Assembly (NCBI GenBank): GCA_964531805.1
Contig: CAZHGE010000111.1
Location: 1 to 7,266 of the forward strand
Reading direction: 5' to 3'
DNA length: 7,266 nucleotides
From: RGIG8767 sp964531805
GTDB lineage: Bacteria > Bacillota > Clostridia > Lachnospirales > Lachnospiraceae
The notes beneath the pieces were generated by a model that made no database searches, had not been told where the DNA came from, and saw only the letters and a program-made list of their open reading frames with translations. Numbering within the stretch: the first letter of the stretch is position 1; every line of letters begins with the position of its first letter. Made by a program: the position numbers and the translations under genes. This document shows, piece by piece, positions 1 through 6,015 of the stretch.

Positions 1-24
1 TTTCCTTTCCGATCTTTTGTGATA

Positions 25-49
25 AACGGATAATCATATATTATCTGTT
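25..49. repeat. Imperfect palindrome, dif-like in shape
   Basis: Two 10-base arms (25-34 and 40-49) are inverted copies with a single G-T mismatch, separated by the five bases CATAT. The core is ATAA and TTAT around an AT-rich centre, the general shape of a Xer/tyrosine recombinase crossover site. It lies about 40 bases beyond the stop codon of the recombinase gene. Read on the minus strand it could also be an AT-rich hairpin after that gene, but no U-run follows, so an intrinsic terminator is unlikely. The repeat is seen directly; a role as a recombination site is inference. Confidence 0.35.
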
Positions 50-90
50 AATGTTGTACTTCCTTGAAACTACTTAGAGCGGAGTTTACT

Positions 91-1011
91 CTACACCCTC
101 AAATCTTTCCTCGGATGCTTTGTGCTCAAAATACTCATCTGTTTTGCAGTGGTAACATGTGTATAAATTTCCGTAATATTGATAGAACTATGCCCCAACA
201 TCTCCTGTATATATCGAATGTCCACATCAGCATCTAACAGAGCAGTGGCGAAGGTGTGGCGGAACATATGTGGTGTAATATGGAGATTGATGGCAGCAAT
301 TTTAGAATATTTTCGAATCATCCGGCGAACTGACTGATCGGATAAAGGTTCACCTAAATGATTAATAAAAAAGTGCCCGCTTCGCTTAATATCATCTTGA
401 TATTCTCGAGCATATTCACATAAAATTCGAAATACATCTTCATTCCCAATCTGGATGATTCTCTCCTTTGCCCCTTTTCCATATATAAGCACGGTTCGAT
501 TGTTTAAATTCACATGTGCTGATGATAAAGAGCATAATTCAGATATTCGCATACCAGTAGCGAAGAGCAGTTCAATGACGGCAATGTCACGTAAGGTATT
601 TCTGCGTTGATAATCATTTTTAGCCGAATTTAGTTGACTATACATAGTGGACAGAAAATGTTCGACGGTATTTAATGGAATAGTTTTGGGTAAGATTACT
701 GGCTCACGAAACTTAATATGAATTTTTGAAAAGGGATTAATAGAAATATAATCCTTGTATTCTAAATAGTGAAAAAAGGCCTTCACAGATGCAATTTTTC
801 GTTTTGCAGTTTTGGGCTTGTAGGTTTGATGCAAATCACAGATATATTTTTCCAAAATATTTGTATTAATTTCCGCCAGCAAATCCGTATGTATCATCTT
901 AAGAAATTGCGTTAAATCAATGCCGTAAGCTTTCAAAGTCTTTGCATCCAGGCATTTTTGATTTTGGCAAAATAATAGATAATTTTCCATTAAGGTGCTC
1001 AGTGTTTTCAT
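91..1011 (-). CDS. Tyrosine recombinase (XerC/XerD-like integrase)
   Basis: This is a 306-residue site-specific recombinase of the tyrosine family, which cuts and rejoins DNA through a covalent phosphotyrosine link. An N-terminal SAM-like core-binding domain (about residues 1-105) is followed by the catalytic domain. All six catalytic positions are visible: Arg155 (in GMRISEL), Lys179 (GKGAKER), His248 and Arg251 (HMFRH), His274 (LGHSS) and nucleophile Tyr283 (IYTHV). Length and layout match XerC/XerD (about 300 residues) rather than long phage integrases with an arm-binding domain. The frame is open back to an ATG at 1125, but the ATG at 1011 is the better start: AAAGGAG lies 8 bases upstream, and the extra 38 residues would run through the 14-bp inverted repeat. 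It is divergent from a surface-glycan operon. It could be a phase-variation invertase, an orphan Xer homologue or a mobile-element remnant. Family call firm, role unknown. Confidence 0.93.
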   Translation of the reverse strand: MKTLSTLMENYLLFCQNQKCLDAKTLKAYGIDLTQFLKMIHTDLLAEINTNILEKYICDLHQTYKPKTAKRKIASVKAFFHYLEYKDYISINPFSKIHIKFREPVILPKTIPLNTVEHFLSTMYSQLNSAKNDYQRRNTLRDIAVIELLFATGMRISELCSLSSAHVNLNNRTVLIYGKGAKERIIQIGNEDVFRILCEYAREYQDDIKRSGHFFINHLGEPLSDQSVRRMIRKYSKIAAINLHITPHMFRHTFATALLDADVDIRYIQEMLGHSSINITEIYTHVTTAKQMSILSTKHPRKDLRV

Positions 1012-1019
1012 AGGTGTGT

Positions 1020-1026
1020 CTCCTTT
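1020..1026 (-). promoter_or_regulatory. Ribosome binding site of the recombinase gene
   Basis: On the minus strand AAAGGAG sits 8 bases before the ATG at 1011. It decides the start: the upstream in-frame ATG at 1125 has only a G-run of its own codons nearby and no comparable site before it. Confidence 0.8.
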
Positions 1027-1064
1027 GTTTTCATAAGTATTTTTGAATAATAAATCATCTGCAT

Positions 1065-1105
1065 ATTTCGGCTGATATGTAATTCCAATAAATATCAGCC
1101 GAAAT
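1065..1105. repeat. Perfect 14-bp inverted repeat with 13-base spacer
   Basis: The arms ATTTCGGCTGATAT (1065-1078) and ATATCAGCCGAAAT (1092-1105) are exact reverse complements around a 13-base centre. It lies between the recombinase start and the rightward promoter, the only such perfect repeat found in this intergenic region. On the plus strand the right arm is followed by a pyrimidine run rich in T (1106-1117), so it could act as an intrinsic terminator or attenuator for rightward transcription. Alternatively it is a protein-binding operator or a recombinase crossover site. The repeat is seen directly; its role is open. Confidence 0.8.
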
Positions 1106-1109
1106 TCTC

Positions 1110-1138
1110 TTGTTTTTCCCCCCATTTTAGTAGATAAT
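1110..1138 (+). promoter_or_regulatory. Candidate sigma-A promoter of the glycan operon
   Basis: TTGTTT (1110-1115) and GATAAT (1133-1138) are separated by exactly 17 bases. This would start transcription near 1145, about 30 bases before the first gene. The -10 matches consensus at five of six positions, but the -35 matches at only three. The spacer contains a T5C6 run. The promoter begins five bases after the 14-bp inverted repeat, so anything bound to the repeat could affect it. Predicted by eye only. Confidence 0.35.
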
Positions 1139-1173
1139 AGAAAGAACAGAATTTTATTCGAGGCACTATAAAT

Positions 1174-2295
1174 ATGACATTTGATAAGATCATTATTGGG
1201 GCAGGTTTATATGGGCTGTATGCGGCGCTTTTCTGTGCAAAGCAGAGAGAACGTGTATTTGTTGTGGAAAAAGATCCGGCTCCGTTTATGCGTGCTACTT
1301 ATATCAATCAGGCGCGTGCGCATATGGGATATCATTATCCAAGGTCTTTATCTACTGCGGTAAAGTCGGCAGGGTATTACAATCGGTTTCATGAGGATTA
1401 TGGATTTTGTATTCATGATCAGTTTGAACAAATATATGCGACATCGTCACAATTTTCATGGACGAATGCAAATGAGTTTGTGAAGTTTTGTAAGGATGCA
1501 GATATTTTCTGTGAACCGGTAAATCCGTCCCGTTATTTTAAAGAGGGATTCTGTGATGGTGCTTTTTTAACAAGGGAAGATACCTATGATGCCATGATTT
1601 TACGGGATTATTTTGTGGACGAGTTAGGTAACTTTCCCAATGTGACAATTTCTTACTCTACTGAGATTTCAAAAATTAAAAAGGAAAATACCCATTACTA
1701 TTTGGAACTCTCGAATGGTGACCACATAGAAAGTGAATTTGTTTTAAACGCAACCTATGCATCGGTGAATCAGATTCAGAATATGCTTGCCTTTGAGCCT
1801 TTCCGCATCAAATATGAATTGTGTGAGATCATTCTTTGTGAAACCTCTAAGGAGTTGCAAAACACGGGAATAACCGTTATGGATGGCCCATTTTTTTCGA
1901 TTATGCCGTTTGGAAAAACCGGGTTGCACAGTCTGACATCGGTAACATTCACACCTCATGATGTAAGTTACGATGAGACTCCTCATTTTGCCTGTCAGGA
2001 AAAAAGTGAGGGTTATTGTAGCAGTGAACATCTGGGGAATTGCAATGAGTGTAAAGCAAAGCCTGTCAGCGCATGGCCGTATATGTCATCATTGGCAAGA
2101 AAATATATGAAGGATGAATTTGGTTTCACATATCAAAAGTCATTGTATTCGATGAAACCGATCTTAAAAACGACAGAGATTGATGATTCTCGTCCAACGG
2201 TGATCAAGACTTTCAGTAACGAACCGACATTTATCAGTGTGTTATCCGGCAAAATCAATACAGTTTATGATTTGGACGAGTTTTTGAAAAAATAG
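1174..2295 (+). CDS. FAD-dependent oxidoreductase (DAO-like) of a glycan operon
   Basis: This 373-residue flavoprotein begins with a classic FAD-binding beta-alpha-beta fold: IIIGAGLYG (GxGxxG at residues 9-14) and the ribose-binding acidic residue Glu32 in VVEKD. The overall shape, with a C-terminal segment around LSGKINT that returns to the flavin domain, resembles the DAO/glycine-oxidase superfamily. Those enzymes oxidise C-N or C-OH bonds of small molecules. The region NQARAHMGYHYPRS (residues 45-58) is probably at the flavin or substrate site. Unusual for this fold is a cluster of four cysteines, Cys274, Cys282, Cys290 and Cys293 (C-x7-C-x7-C-x2-C), which could bind a metal. The start is well placed: the Rossmann strand begins at residue 5 and GAGG lies 10 bases upstream. 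It is the first gene of the operon, 59 bases before a glycosyltransferase. There is no signal peptide, so it is likely cytosolic. A UDP-galactopyranose mutase was considered but its motifs are not apparent. The substrate is unknown. Confidence 0.8.
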   Translation: MTFDKIIIGAGLYGLYAALFCAKQRERVFVVEKDPAPFMRATYINQARAHMGYHYPRSLSTAVKSAGYYNRFHEDYGFCIHDQFEQIYATSSQFSWTNANEFVKFCKDADIFCEPVNPSRYFKEGFCDGAFLTREDTYDAMILRDYFVDELGNFPNVTISYSTEISKIKKENTHYYLELSNGDHIESEFVLNATYASVNQIQNMLAFEPFRIKYELCEIILCETSKELQNTGITVMDGPFFSIMPFGKTGLHSLTSVTFTPHDVSYDETPHFACQEKSEGYCSSEHLGNCNECKAKPVSAWPYMSSLARKYMKDEFGFTYQKSLYSMKPILKTTEIDDSRPTVIKTFSNEPTFISVLSGKINTVYDLDEFLKK

Positions 2296-2354
2296 AGCCA
2301 CACTGCATGGAATTCCTGAAGGCAGACATATGGTAAAAATAAGGAAATAAAAGC

Positions 2355-3302
2355 ATGGCAAACAAAGAAACTTTAGAAAAAAATTTCATATCCGCGGTAG
2401 TTTATTTAAACAGTGCGGAAAATAGACAAGAATTGGCGGAATTTTTAGATGGAATCCTGCATAATTTACAGGAGCATTTTTTACAATTTGAATTGATCTG
2501 TGTGGATGATGCGTCGCCAATTGACTATTTGGACTGTGTTAAATCCTTAAAGAGTAAGTATGCTCAGGTGTCCATTACGATCCTGCATATGAGTCATTAC
2601 CAGGGGATGGAAGTGGCAATGAATGCTGGGCGTGATTTGGCAATTGGTGATTTTGTTATAGAATTTGACGAGTGCTGCTACAATTTTGAAGATAACATGA
2701 TCCAAAAGGTATATGAGGAATGCCTGAAGGATTTTGACATTGTATGCTGTGCGGACAAGAATAAGAATAAAAAGTCGTCCCAGGCATTTTATGGTTTATT
2801 CAATCGCTTTTCGGGAATGGAAAACAAATTGCAGTCGGATAATTTTCGTATTTTATCAAGGCGTGGAATTAACCGTATTCAGTCATTGAACCGGACGATT
2901 CTTTATCGCAAGGCATTGTATGCTAACTGTGGTTTGAAGATGAAAGTTTTAGAATATGAGCCTATAAAGAGGTGTAGTTATCATTATGATAAAAAAGCGA
3001 GAAAAACGAGAAGAACGCTGGCTGCGGATTCGCTTTTACTTTTTACAGATGTGGGATACCGTATTGCGGCATGGATGGCGGCGCTTATGGCACTTGTAAT
3101 GGTATTTACAGCGGTGTATGCGCTGGCAATTTACATCAGTGGAATTGCTATCGTGGGATGGACGACTACGGTGTTGTTCTTAGCATTTGCATTTTTCGGT
3201 TTGTTTACTATTTTATCCATTGTGATAAAATACTTAGCACTGCTTTTAAATCTGACCTTCAAGCGCCAGAGATACTTATTTGACGGAATAGAGAAACTGT
3301 AG
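2355..3302 (+). CDS. Membrane-anchored GT2 glycosyltransferase, GtrB/ArnC-like
   Basis: This 315-residue protein has a GT-A-type family 2 domain (about residues 8-225) followed by two hydrophobic segments (about 236-260 and 264-298) and a short basic tail. That is the architecture of polyprenyl-phosphate glycosyltransferases such as GtrB, ArnC and DPM1-like enzymes, which load a sugar onto undecaprenyl phosphate at the inner face of the membrane. The nucleotide-binding motif VDDASP is at 50-55. Where relatives have DAD followed by LQ(D/H)PPE, this protein reads Asp105-Glu106-Cys107 and then CYNFED, so the second metal-binding aspartate is a cysteine. The basic stretch at 213-220 before the first membrane segment fits the positive-inside rule. 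AAGGAA lies 8 bases before the start. It follows the FAD gene and precedes the SDR gene, probably co-transcribed. Family call good; sugar and acceptor unknown. Confidence 0.82.
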   Translation: MANKETLEKNFISAVVYLNSAENRQELAEFLDGILHNLQEHFLQFELICVDDASPIDYLDCVKSLKSKYAQVSITILHMSHYQGMEVAMNAGRDLAIGDFVIEFDECCYNFEDNMIQKVYEECLKDFDIVCCADKNKNKKSSQAFYGLFNRFSGMENKLQSDNFRILSRRGINRIQSLNRTILYRKALYANCGLKMKVLEYEPIKRCSYHYDKKARKTRRTLAADSLLLFTDVGYRIAAWMAALMALVMVFTAVYALAIYISGIAIVGWTTTVLFLAFAFFGLFTILSIVIKYLALLLNLTFKRQRYLFDGIEKL

Positions 3303-3305
3303 AGG

Positions 3306-3312
3306 AAAGGAG
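3306..3312 (+). promoter_or_regulatory. Strong Shine-Dalgarno sequence far from the next ATG
   Basis: AAAGGAG ends 51 bases before the ATG at 3364, too far to serve it directly. Five bases after it a CTG (3318) opens an 18-codon frame ending with TAA at 3369-3371, just inside the next gene. A TTG at 3314 is too close and stops after six codons. This could be a leader peptide coupled to the SDR gene, or a decayed start region. Confidence 0.3.
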
Positions 3313-3363
3313 TTTGGCTGACGGAAAAGGATAAGGAAAACTGTTGGTCGACTGAAAACCAAA

Positions 3364-4320
3364 ATGAGTAAAATGGAAACAAGTATGTTAGTAGGCTATA
3401 CGGGCTTTGTAGGCTCCAATATAGCAGCAAATCACGATTTTACATGGAAGATTAATTCGAAAAATAAAGAGGAAGCCTTTGGCAAGAAACCGGATTTATT
3501 AGTGTATGCTGGTCTTCGTGCAGAGAAATTTTTAGCAAATAAGGATCCCGAAGCAGATATGGCAACGATTATGGAAGCCATGGAACAGATTAAAAAAATT
3601 AAACCCAAGAAACTGGTTTTAATTTCTACAGTGGATGTATATAAAAATCCAGTAAATGTAGATGAGGACGCGGAGATTGAAACAGATGGGCTTCTTCCAT
3701 ATGGTGCAAACCGTTATAAATTGGAGCAGATGGTTCGTGAAACATGGGAAGATGCTCTAATTATCCGTCTTCCAGGATTGTTTGGTAAAAACTTAAAGAA
3801 GAATTTTATCTATGATTTTATTCATGTAATACCAGCTATGTTAAAAACAGAAAAGTTTCAGGAATTGGCTGGAAAAAGTACGTTAGTAGAACAGTCTTAT
3901 CGAGATATGGGAAATGGATTTTACAAATGTACTTTAACAGAAAAAATAAATCCAACGGCAAAAGAATTGTATGCCATAGAAGAACTGAAACAGGAATTTA
4001 AGAGTTTAGAGTTTTCTGCCCTGAATTTCACGGACAGCCGTGGCGTTTTCCAGTTTTATAATTTGGCAAATCTTTGGAATGATATTCAGACAGCATTGGA
4101 AAATAATATCCGCCTGTTAAATATTGCGACTGAACCTCTTAGTGTGGCAGAGATTTTTAAACGTTTGACGGATAGGGTATTCCAAAATGAGGTTCTGCAA
4201 GAGCCGCCATTTTATGATTACCGCAGTAAATATGGGGAAGTGTTTGGTGGAAAAGATGGATATTTTGCAGATAAAGAAACGGTGTTGAATGAAATTGTAG
4301 AATTTGTGAAACGGTATTAA
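3364..4320 (+). CDS. Atypical extended-SDR epimerase/dehydratase-like protein
   Basis: This 318-residue Rossmann-fold protein belongs to the NAD(P)-dependent epimerase/dehydratase (extended SDR) family, which remodels nucleotide sugars. The cofactor loop GYTGFVG (GxxGxxG) is at residues 11-17, and STVDVY at 88-93 corresponds to the SSxxVYG strand. The catalytic Tyr-x3-Lys is altered: Tyr113 is followed four residues later by Arg117 (PYGANRYKLE), with a lysine only at 119. RLPGLFG (135-141) matches the usual R-x-x-x-V/L-Y/F-G strand. The middle (about 145-235) is unlike standard UDP-sugar epimerases. Start choice is uncertain: ATGs at 3364, 3373 and 3385 are all in frame, none has a good ribosome binding site at normal distance, and the first Rossmann strand begins at residue 8. 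It lies between the membrane GT2 and the TIM-barrel gene. It may be an enzyme with altered chemistry, a reductase or a binding protein; I could not assign the reaction. Confidence 0.75.
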   Translation: MSKMETSMLVGYTGFVGSNIAANHDFTWKINSKNKEEAFGKKPDLLVYAGLRAEKFLANKDPEADMATIMEAMEQIKKIKPKKLVLISTVDVYKNPVNVDEDAEIETDGLLPYGANRYKLEQMVRETWEDALIIRLPGLFGKNLKKNFIYDFIHVIPAMLKTEKFQELAGKSTLVEQSYRDMGNGFYKCTLTEKINPTAKELYAIEELKQEFKSLEFSALNFTDSRGVFQFYNLANLWNDIQTALENNIRLLNIATEPLSVAEIFKRLTDRVFQNEVLQEPPFYDYRSKYGEVFGGKDGYFADKETVLNEIVEFVKRY

Positions 4321-4367
4321 TCCTGAAAAAAGGGTATTTCAAAATAAGGATGGAGAACAAGTAGATT

Positions 4368-5156
4368 ATGAAACTTTCCGTATCCAACATTGCATGGACA
4401 AAAGAATATGACGAGGAAATGTATGCTTTTTTGCGAGATGAGAAGATAGAGGGATTGGAGATTGCACCAACCCGTATTTTTCCGGAATCGCCTTATGATA
4501 AAAATGATGAGGCAGCAGTATTTGCCACAGCGATAAAAGAGAAATATAATTTAGTGATTCCTTCCATGCAGTCCATTTGGTTTGGCAGAACAGAGAATCT
4601 ATTTGCTTCGAAAGAAGAACGAACCATTTTATTAGATTATACTAAAAAGGCCATTGATTTCGCATCCATTATCCACTGTGAAAATTTGGTGTTTGGCTGT
4701 CCACGAAATCGTTCTTTTACAGAAGGAACCGATACCAAACTGGCAATTCCGTTTTTTGAAGAATTAGGCGAGTATGCTTATAGTAAAAATACAGTCCTTT
4801 CCATGGAGGCCAATCCGCCTATTTACAATACCAATTATTGCAATACAACTTTGGAAGCAGTAGAACTGGTAAAGACAGTGGGAAGCAAGGGCTTCTTGAT
4901 TAATCTTGATTATGGAACTATGATTCAGAATGGAGAAGATCTTCACGTGGTAGAAGTGGCAAGAGAATGGCTGAATCATGTACATATCAGTGAACCAGGA
5001 CTTGCTCTTGTGGAGCACAGAACCGCCCATAAGGATTTGGCAAAATATTTGAAAGAAACAGGCTATGACCGCTTTGTTTCATTGGAAATCAAAACACAGG
5101 AGAATATACAGAATGTGAAGGATGCGATGCATTATTTGCAGGATGTATTTATGTAA
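4368..5156 (+). CDS. TIM-barrel sugar phosphate isomerase/epimerase
   Basis: This 262-residue protein is of the AP_endonuclease_2 / xylose-isomerase-like TIM-barrel superfamily (relatives include IolE, IolI and D-tagatose/psicose 3-epimerases). These use a divalent metal to isomerise or dehydrate sugars and keto-sugars. The four usual metal ligands can be placed at barrel strand ends: Glu147 (SMEANPP), Asp181 (NLDYGTM), His206 (HVHISEP) and Glu240 (SLEIKT). His217 and His221 (EHRTAHKD) may line the active site. The first strand MKLSVSNIAW starts directly at the ATG, which supports the start; GGAG lies 12 bases upstream. Length is normal for the family. It sits 47 bases after the SDR gene and only 9 before the next glycosyltransferase. 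In this operon it probably acts on a sugar or sugar acid used for glycan assembly rather than on DNA. The substrate is unknown. Confidence 0.82.
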   Translation: MKLSVSNIAWTKEYDEEMYAFLRDEKIEGLEIAPTRIFPESPYDKNDEAAVFATAIKEKYNLVIPSMQSIWFGRTENLFASKEERTILLDYTKKAIDFASIIHCENLVFGCPRNRSFTEGTDTKLAIPFFEELGEYAYSKNTVLSMEANPPIYNTNYCNTTLEAVELVKTVGSKGFLINLDYGTMIQNGEDLHVVEVAREWLNHVHISEPGLALVEHRTAHKDLAKYLKETGYDRFVSLEIKTQENIQNVKDAMHYLQDVFM

Positions 5157-5165
5157 GGAGCAATT

Positions 5166-5966
5166 ATGTATTTCGAAAATATATCAGGGGTTCCCGCCTT
5201 TGAATGTAATGAATGGCAGGAAAAAACAAAGGAATACTGCGTTTTGATCCCAATCATCAATGAGGGAGAACGAATTAAAAAGGAATTGCAGCGCGCAAAG
5301 CGTTATCATGTTTCTAACTCGGCGGATATCGTTATCTGCGATGGCGGGTCGACTGATGGCTGTACAGAGGAAACTTTACTGCGCAGTCTGGATGTGAATA
5401 CATTGCTTATAAAAAAAGGTCCTGGTAAACAGGGGGCACAGCTTCGTATGGGAATCTGGTGGGCTTTGCAGCGTGGTTATAAAGGTATTATTACGATTGA
5501 TGGTAATAACAAGGACAGCATTGAAGATGTTCCTGCTTTTATAGAGAAGTTGCAGGAAGGTTATGATTTTGTGCAAGGATCCCGTTTTATCAAAGGTGGT
5601 CATGCGGTCCGTACACCATTTATCCGGTTATTATCTGTGCGTTTATTGCATGCACCAGTGATTTCGCTCACAGCAAAGCAGTGGTTTACCGATACAACCA
5701 ATGCGTACCGCGCGTATTCCAGAGAATATCTGACGCACCCGCAGGTACAGCCTCTGCGTGATATTTTTATGACTTATGAACTGCTGGCATATCTTTCTGT
5801 ACGGGCATCCCAGCTGGGTATGAAAGCATGTGAGATTCCAGTAGACAGAGTGTATCCAAAGAGTGGAAAAACACCGACTAAGATTTCTTTCTTTAAAGGA
5901 AACAGTGATTTGCTTAAGATTTTATTTAAGAACTTAGTAGGGGCATATCACCCGAAAGCGAATTAG
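5166..5966 (+). CDS. Soluble GT2 glycosyltransferase (DPM1-like fold)
   Basis: This 266-residue family 2 glycosyltransferase has no membrane segment. The N-terminal strand CVLIPIINEG (25-34) matches the usual VPxxNE start of the GT-A fold. DGGSTDG (59-65) is the nucleotide-binding motif, and QGSRF (137-141) matches the DPM1-type GSRF strand. At the metal site it reads Asp112-Gly-Asn (TIDGNNKDS) instead of D-x-D. FTDTTNAYRAYSREYL (174-189) is the acceptor-side region typical of DPM1-like enzymes, which usually read DxxSGFRA(Y/F). The ribosome binding site AAGGAG overlaps the stop codon of the TIM-barrel gene and lies 5 bases before the ATG, so the two genes are tightly coupled. It probably transfers a sugar to a lipid or glycan carrier at the cytoplasmic face. 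Donor and acceptor unknown. Confidence 0.82.
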   Translation: MYFENISGVPAFECNEWQEKTKEYCVLIPIINEGERIKKELQRAKRYHVSNSADIVICDGGSTDGCTEETLLRSLDVNTLLIKKGPGKQGAQLRMGIWWALQRGYKGIITIDGNNKDSIEDVPAFIEKLQEGYDFVQGSRFIKGGHAVRTPFIRLLSVRLLHAPVISLTAKQWFTDTTNAYRAYSREYLTHPQVQPLRDIFMTYELLAYLSVRASQLGMKACEIPVDRVYPKSGKTPTKISFFKGNSDLLKILFKNLVGAYHPKAN

Positions 5967-5991
5967 CCAACAGAAAATTGCAAGGAGAACA

Positions 5992-6015
5992 GATGTATTT
6001 TGTAAGTAATACATC
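5992..6015 (+). repeat. 8-bp inverted repeat in the leader of the 4-epimerase gene
   Basis: GATGTATT (5992-5999) and AATACATC (6008-6015) are exact inverted copies around 8 bases. In RNA this would form an AU-rich hairpin between the AAGGAG at 5982-5987 and the ATG at 6025. Folding would reduce the effective spacing between them to about 13 bases and would hide the mini-ORF start codon. The stem is modest, so stability is uncertain. Confidence 0.45.

Noticed and set aside
1065..1105. The inverted repeat as the two ends of an invertible promoter
   Set aside because: Only 13 bases lie between the arms, too few to hold a promoter; both candidate promoter elements of the operon lie outside it.
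1012..1125. N-terminal extension of the recombinase to the ATG at 1125
   Set aside because: The added 38 residues lack family similarity and cover the inverted repeat, while the ATG at 1011 has an excellent ribosome binding site.
1744..2031. Minus-strand open frame inside the FAD oxidoreductase gene
   Set aside because: No recognisable motif, and it overlaps a clear enzyme-coding gene on the other strand.
2307..2336. Nine-codon ORF in the gap after the FAD gene
   Set aside because: No ribosome binding site before it, and the following gene has a normal one of its own (AAGGAA, 8 bases).
3131..3430. Minus-strand open frame across the end of the membrane GT2 gene
   Set aside because: Its hydrophobic residues mirror the GT2 membrane segments on the other strand and it spans a gene boundary; no family signal.
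4764..5030. Minus-strand open frame inside the TIM-barrel gene
   Set aside because: Lies entirely within a gene whose metal ligands are all recognisable; no independent support.
5376..5603. Minus-strand open frame inside the soluble GT2 gene
   Set aside because: A shadow of the GT2 reading frame without a ribosome binding site or motif.
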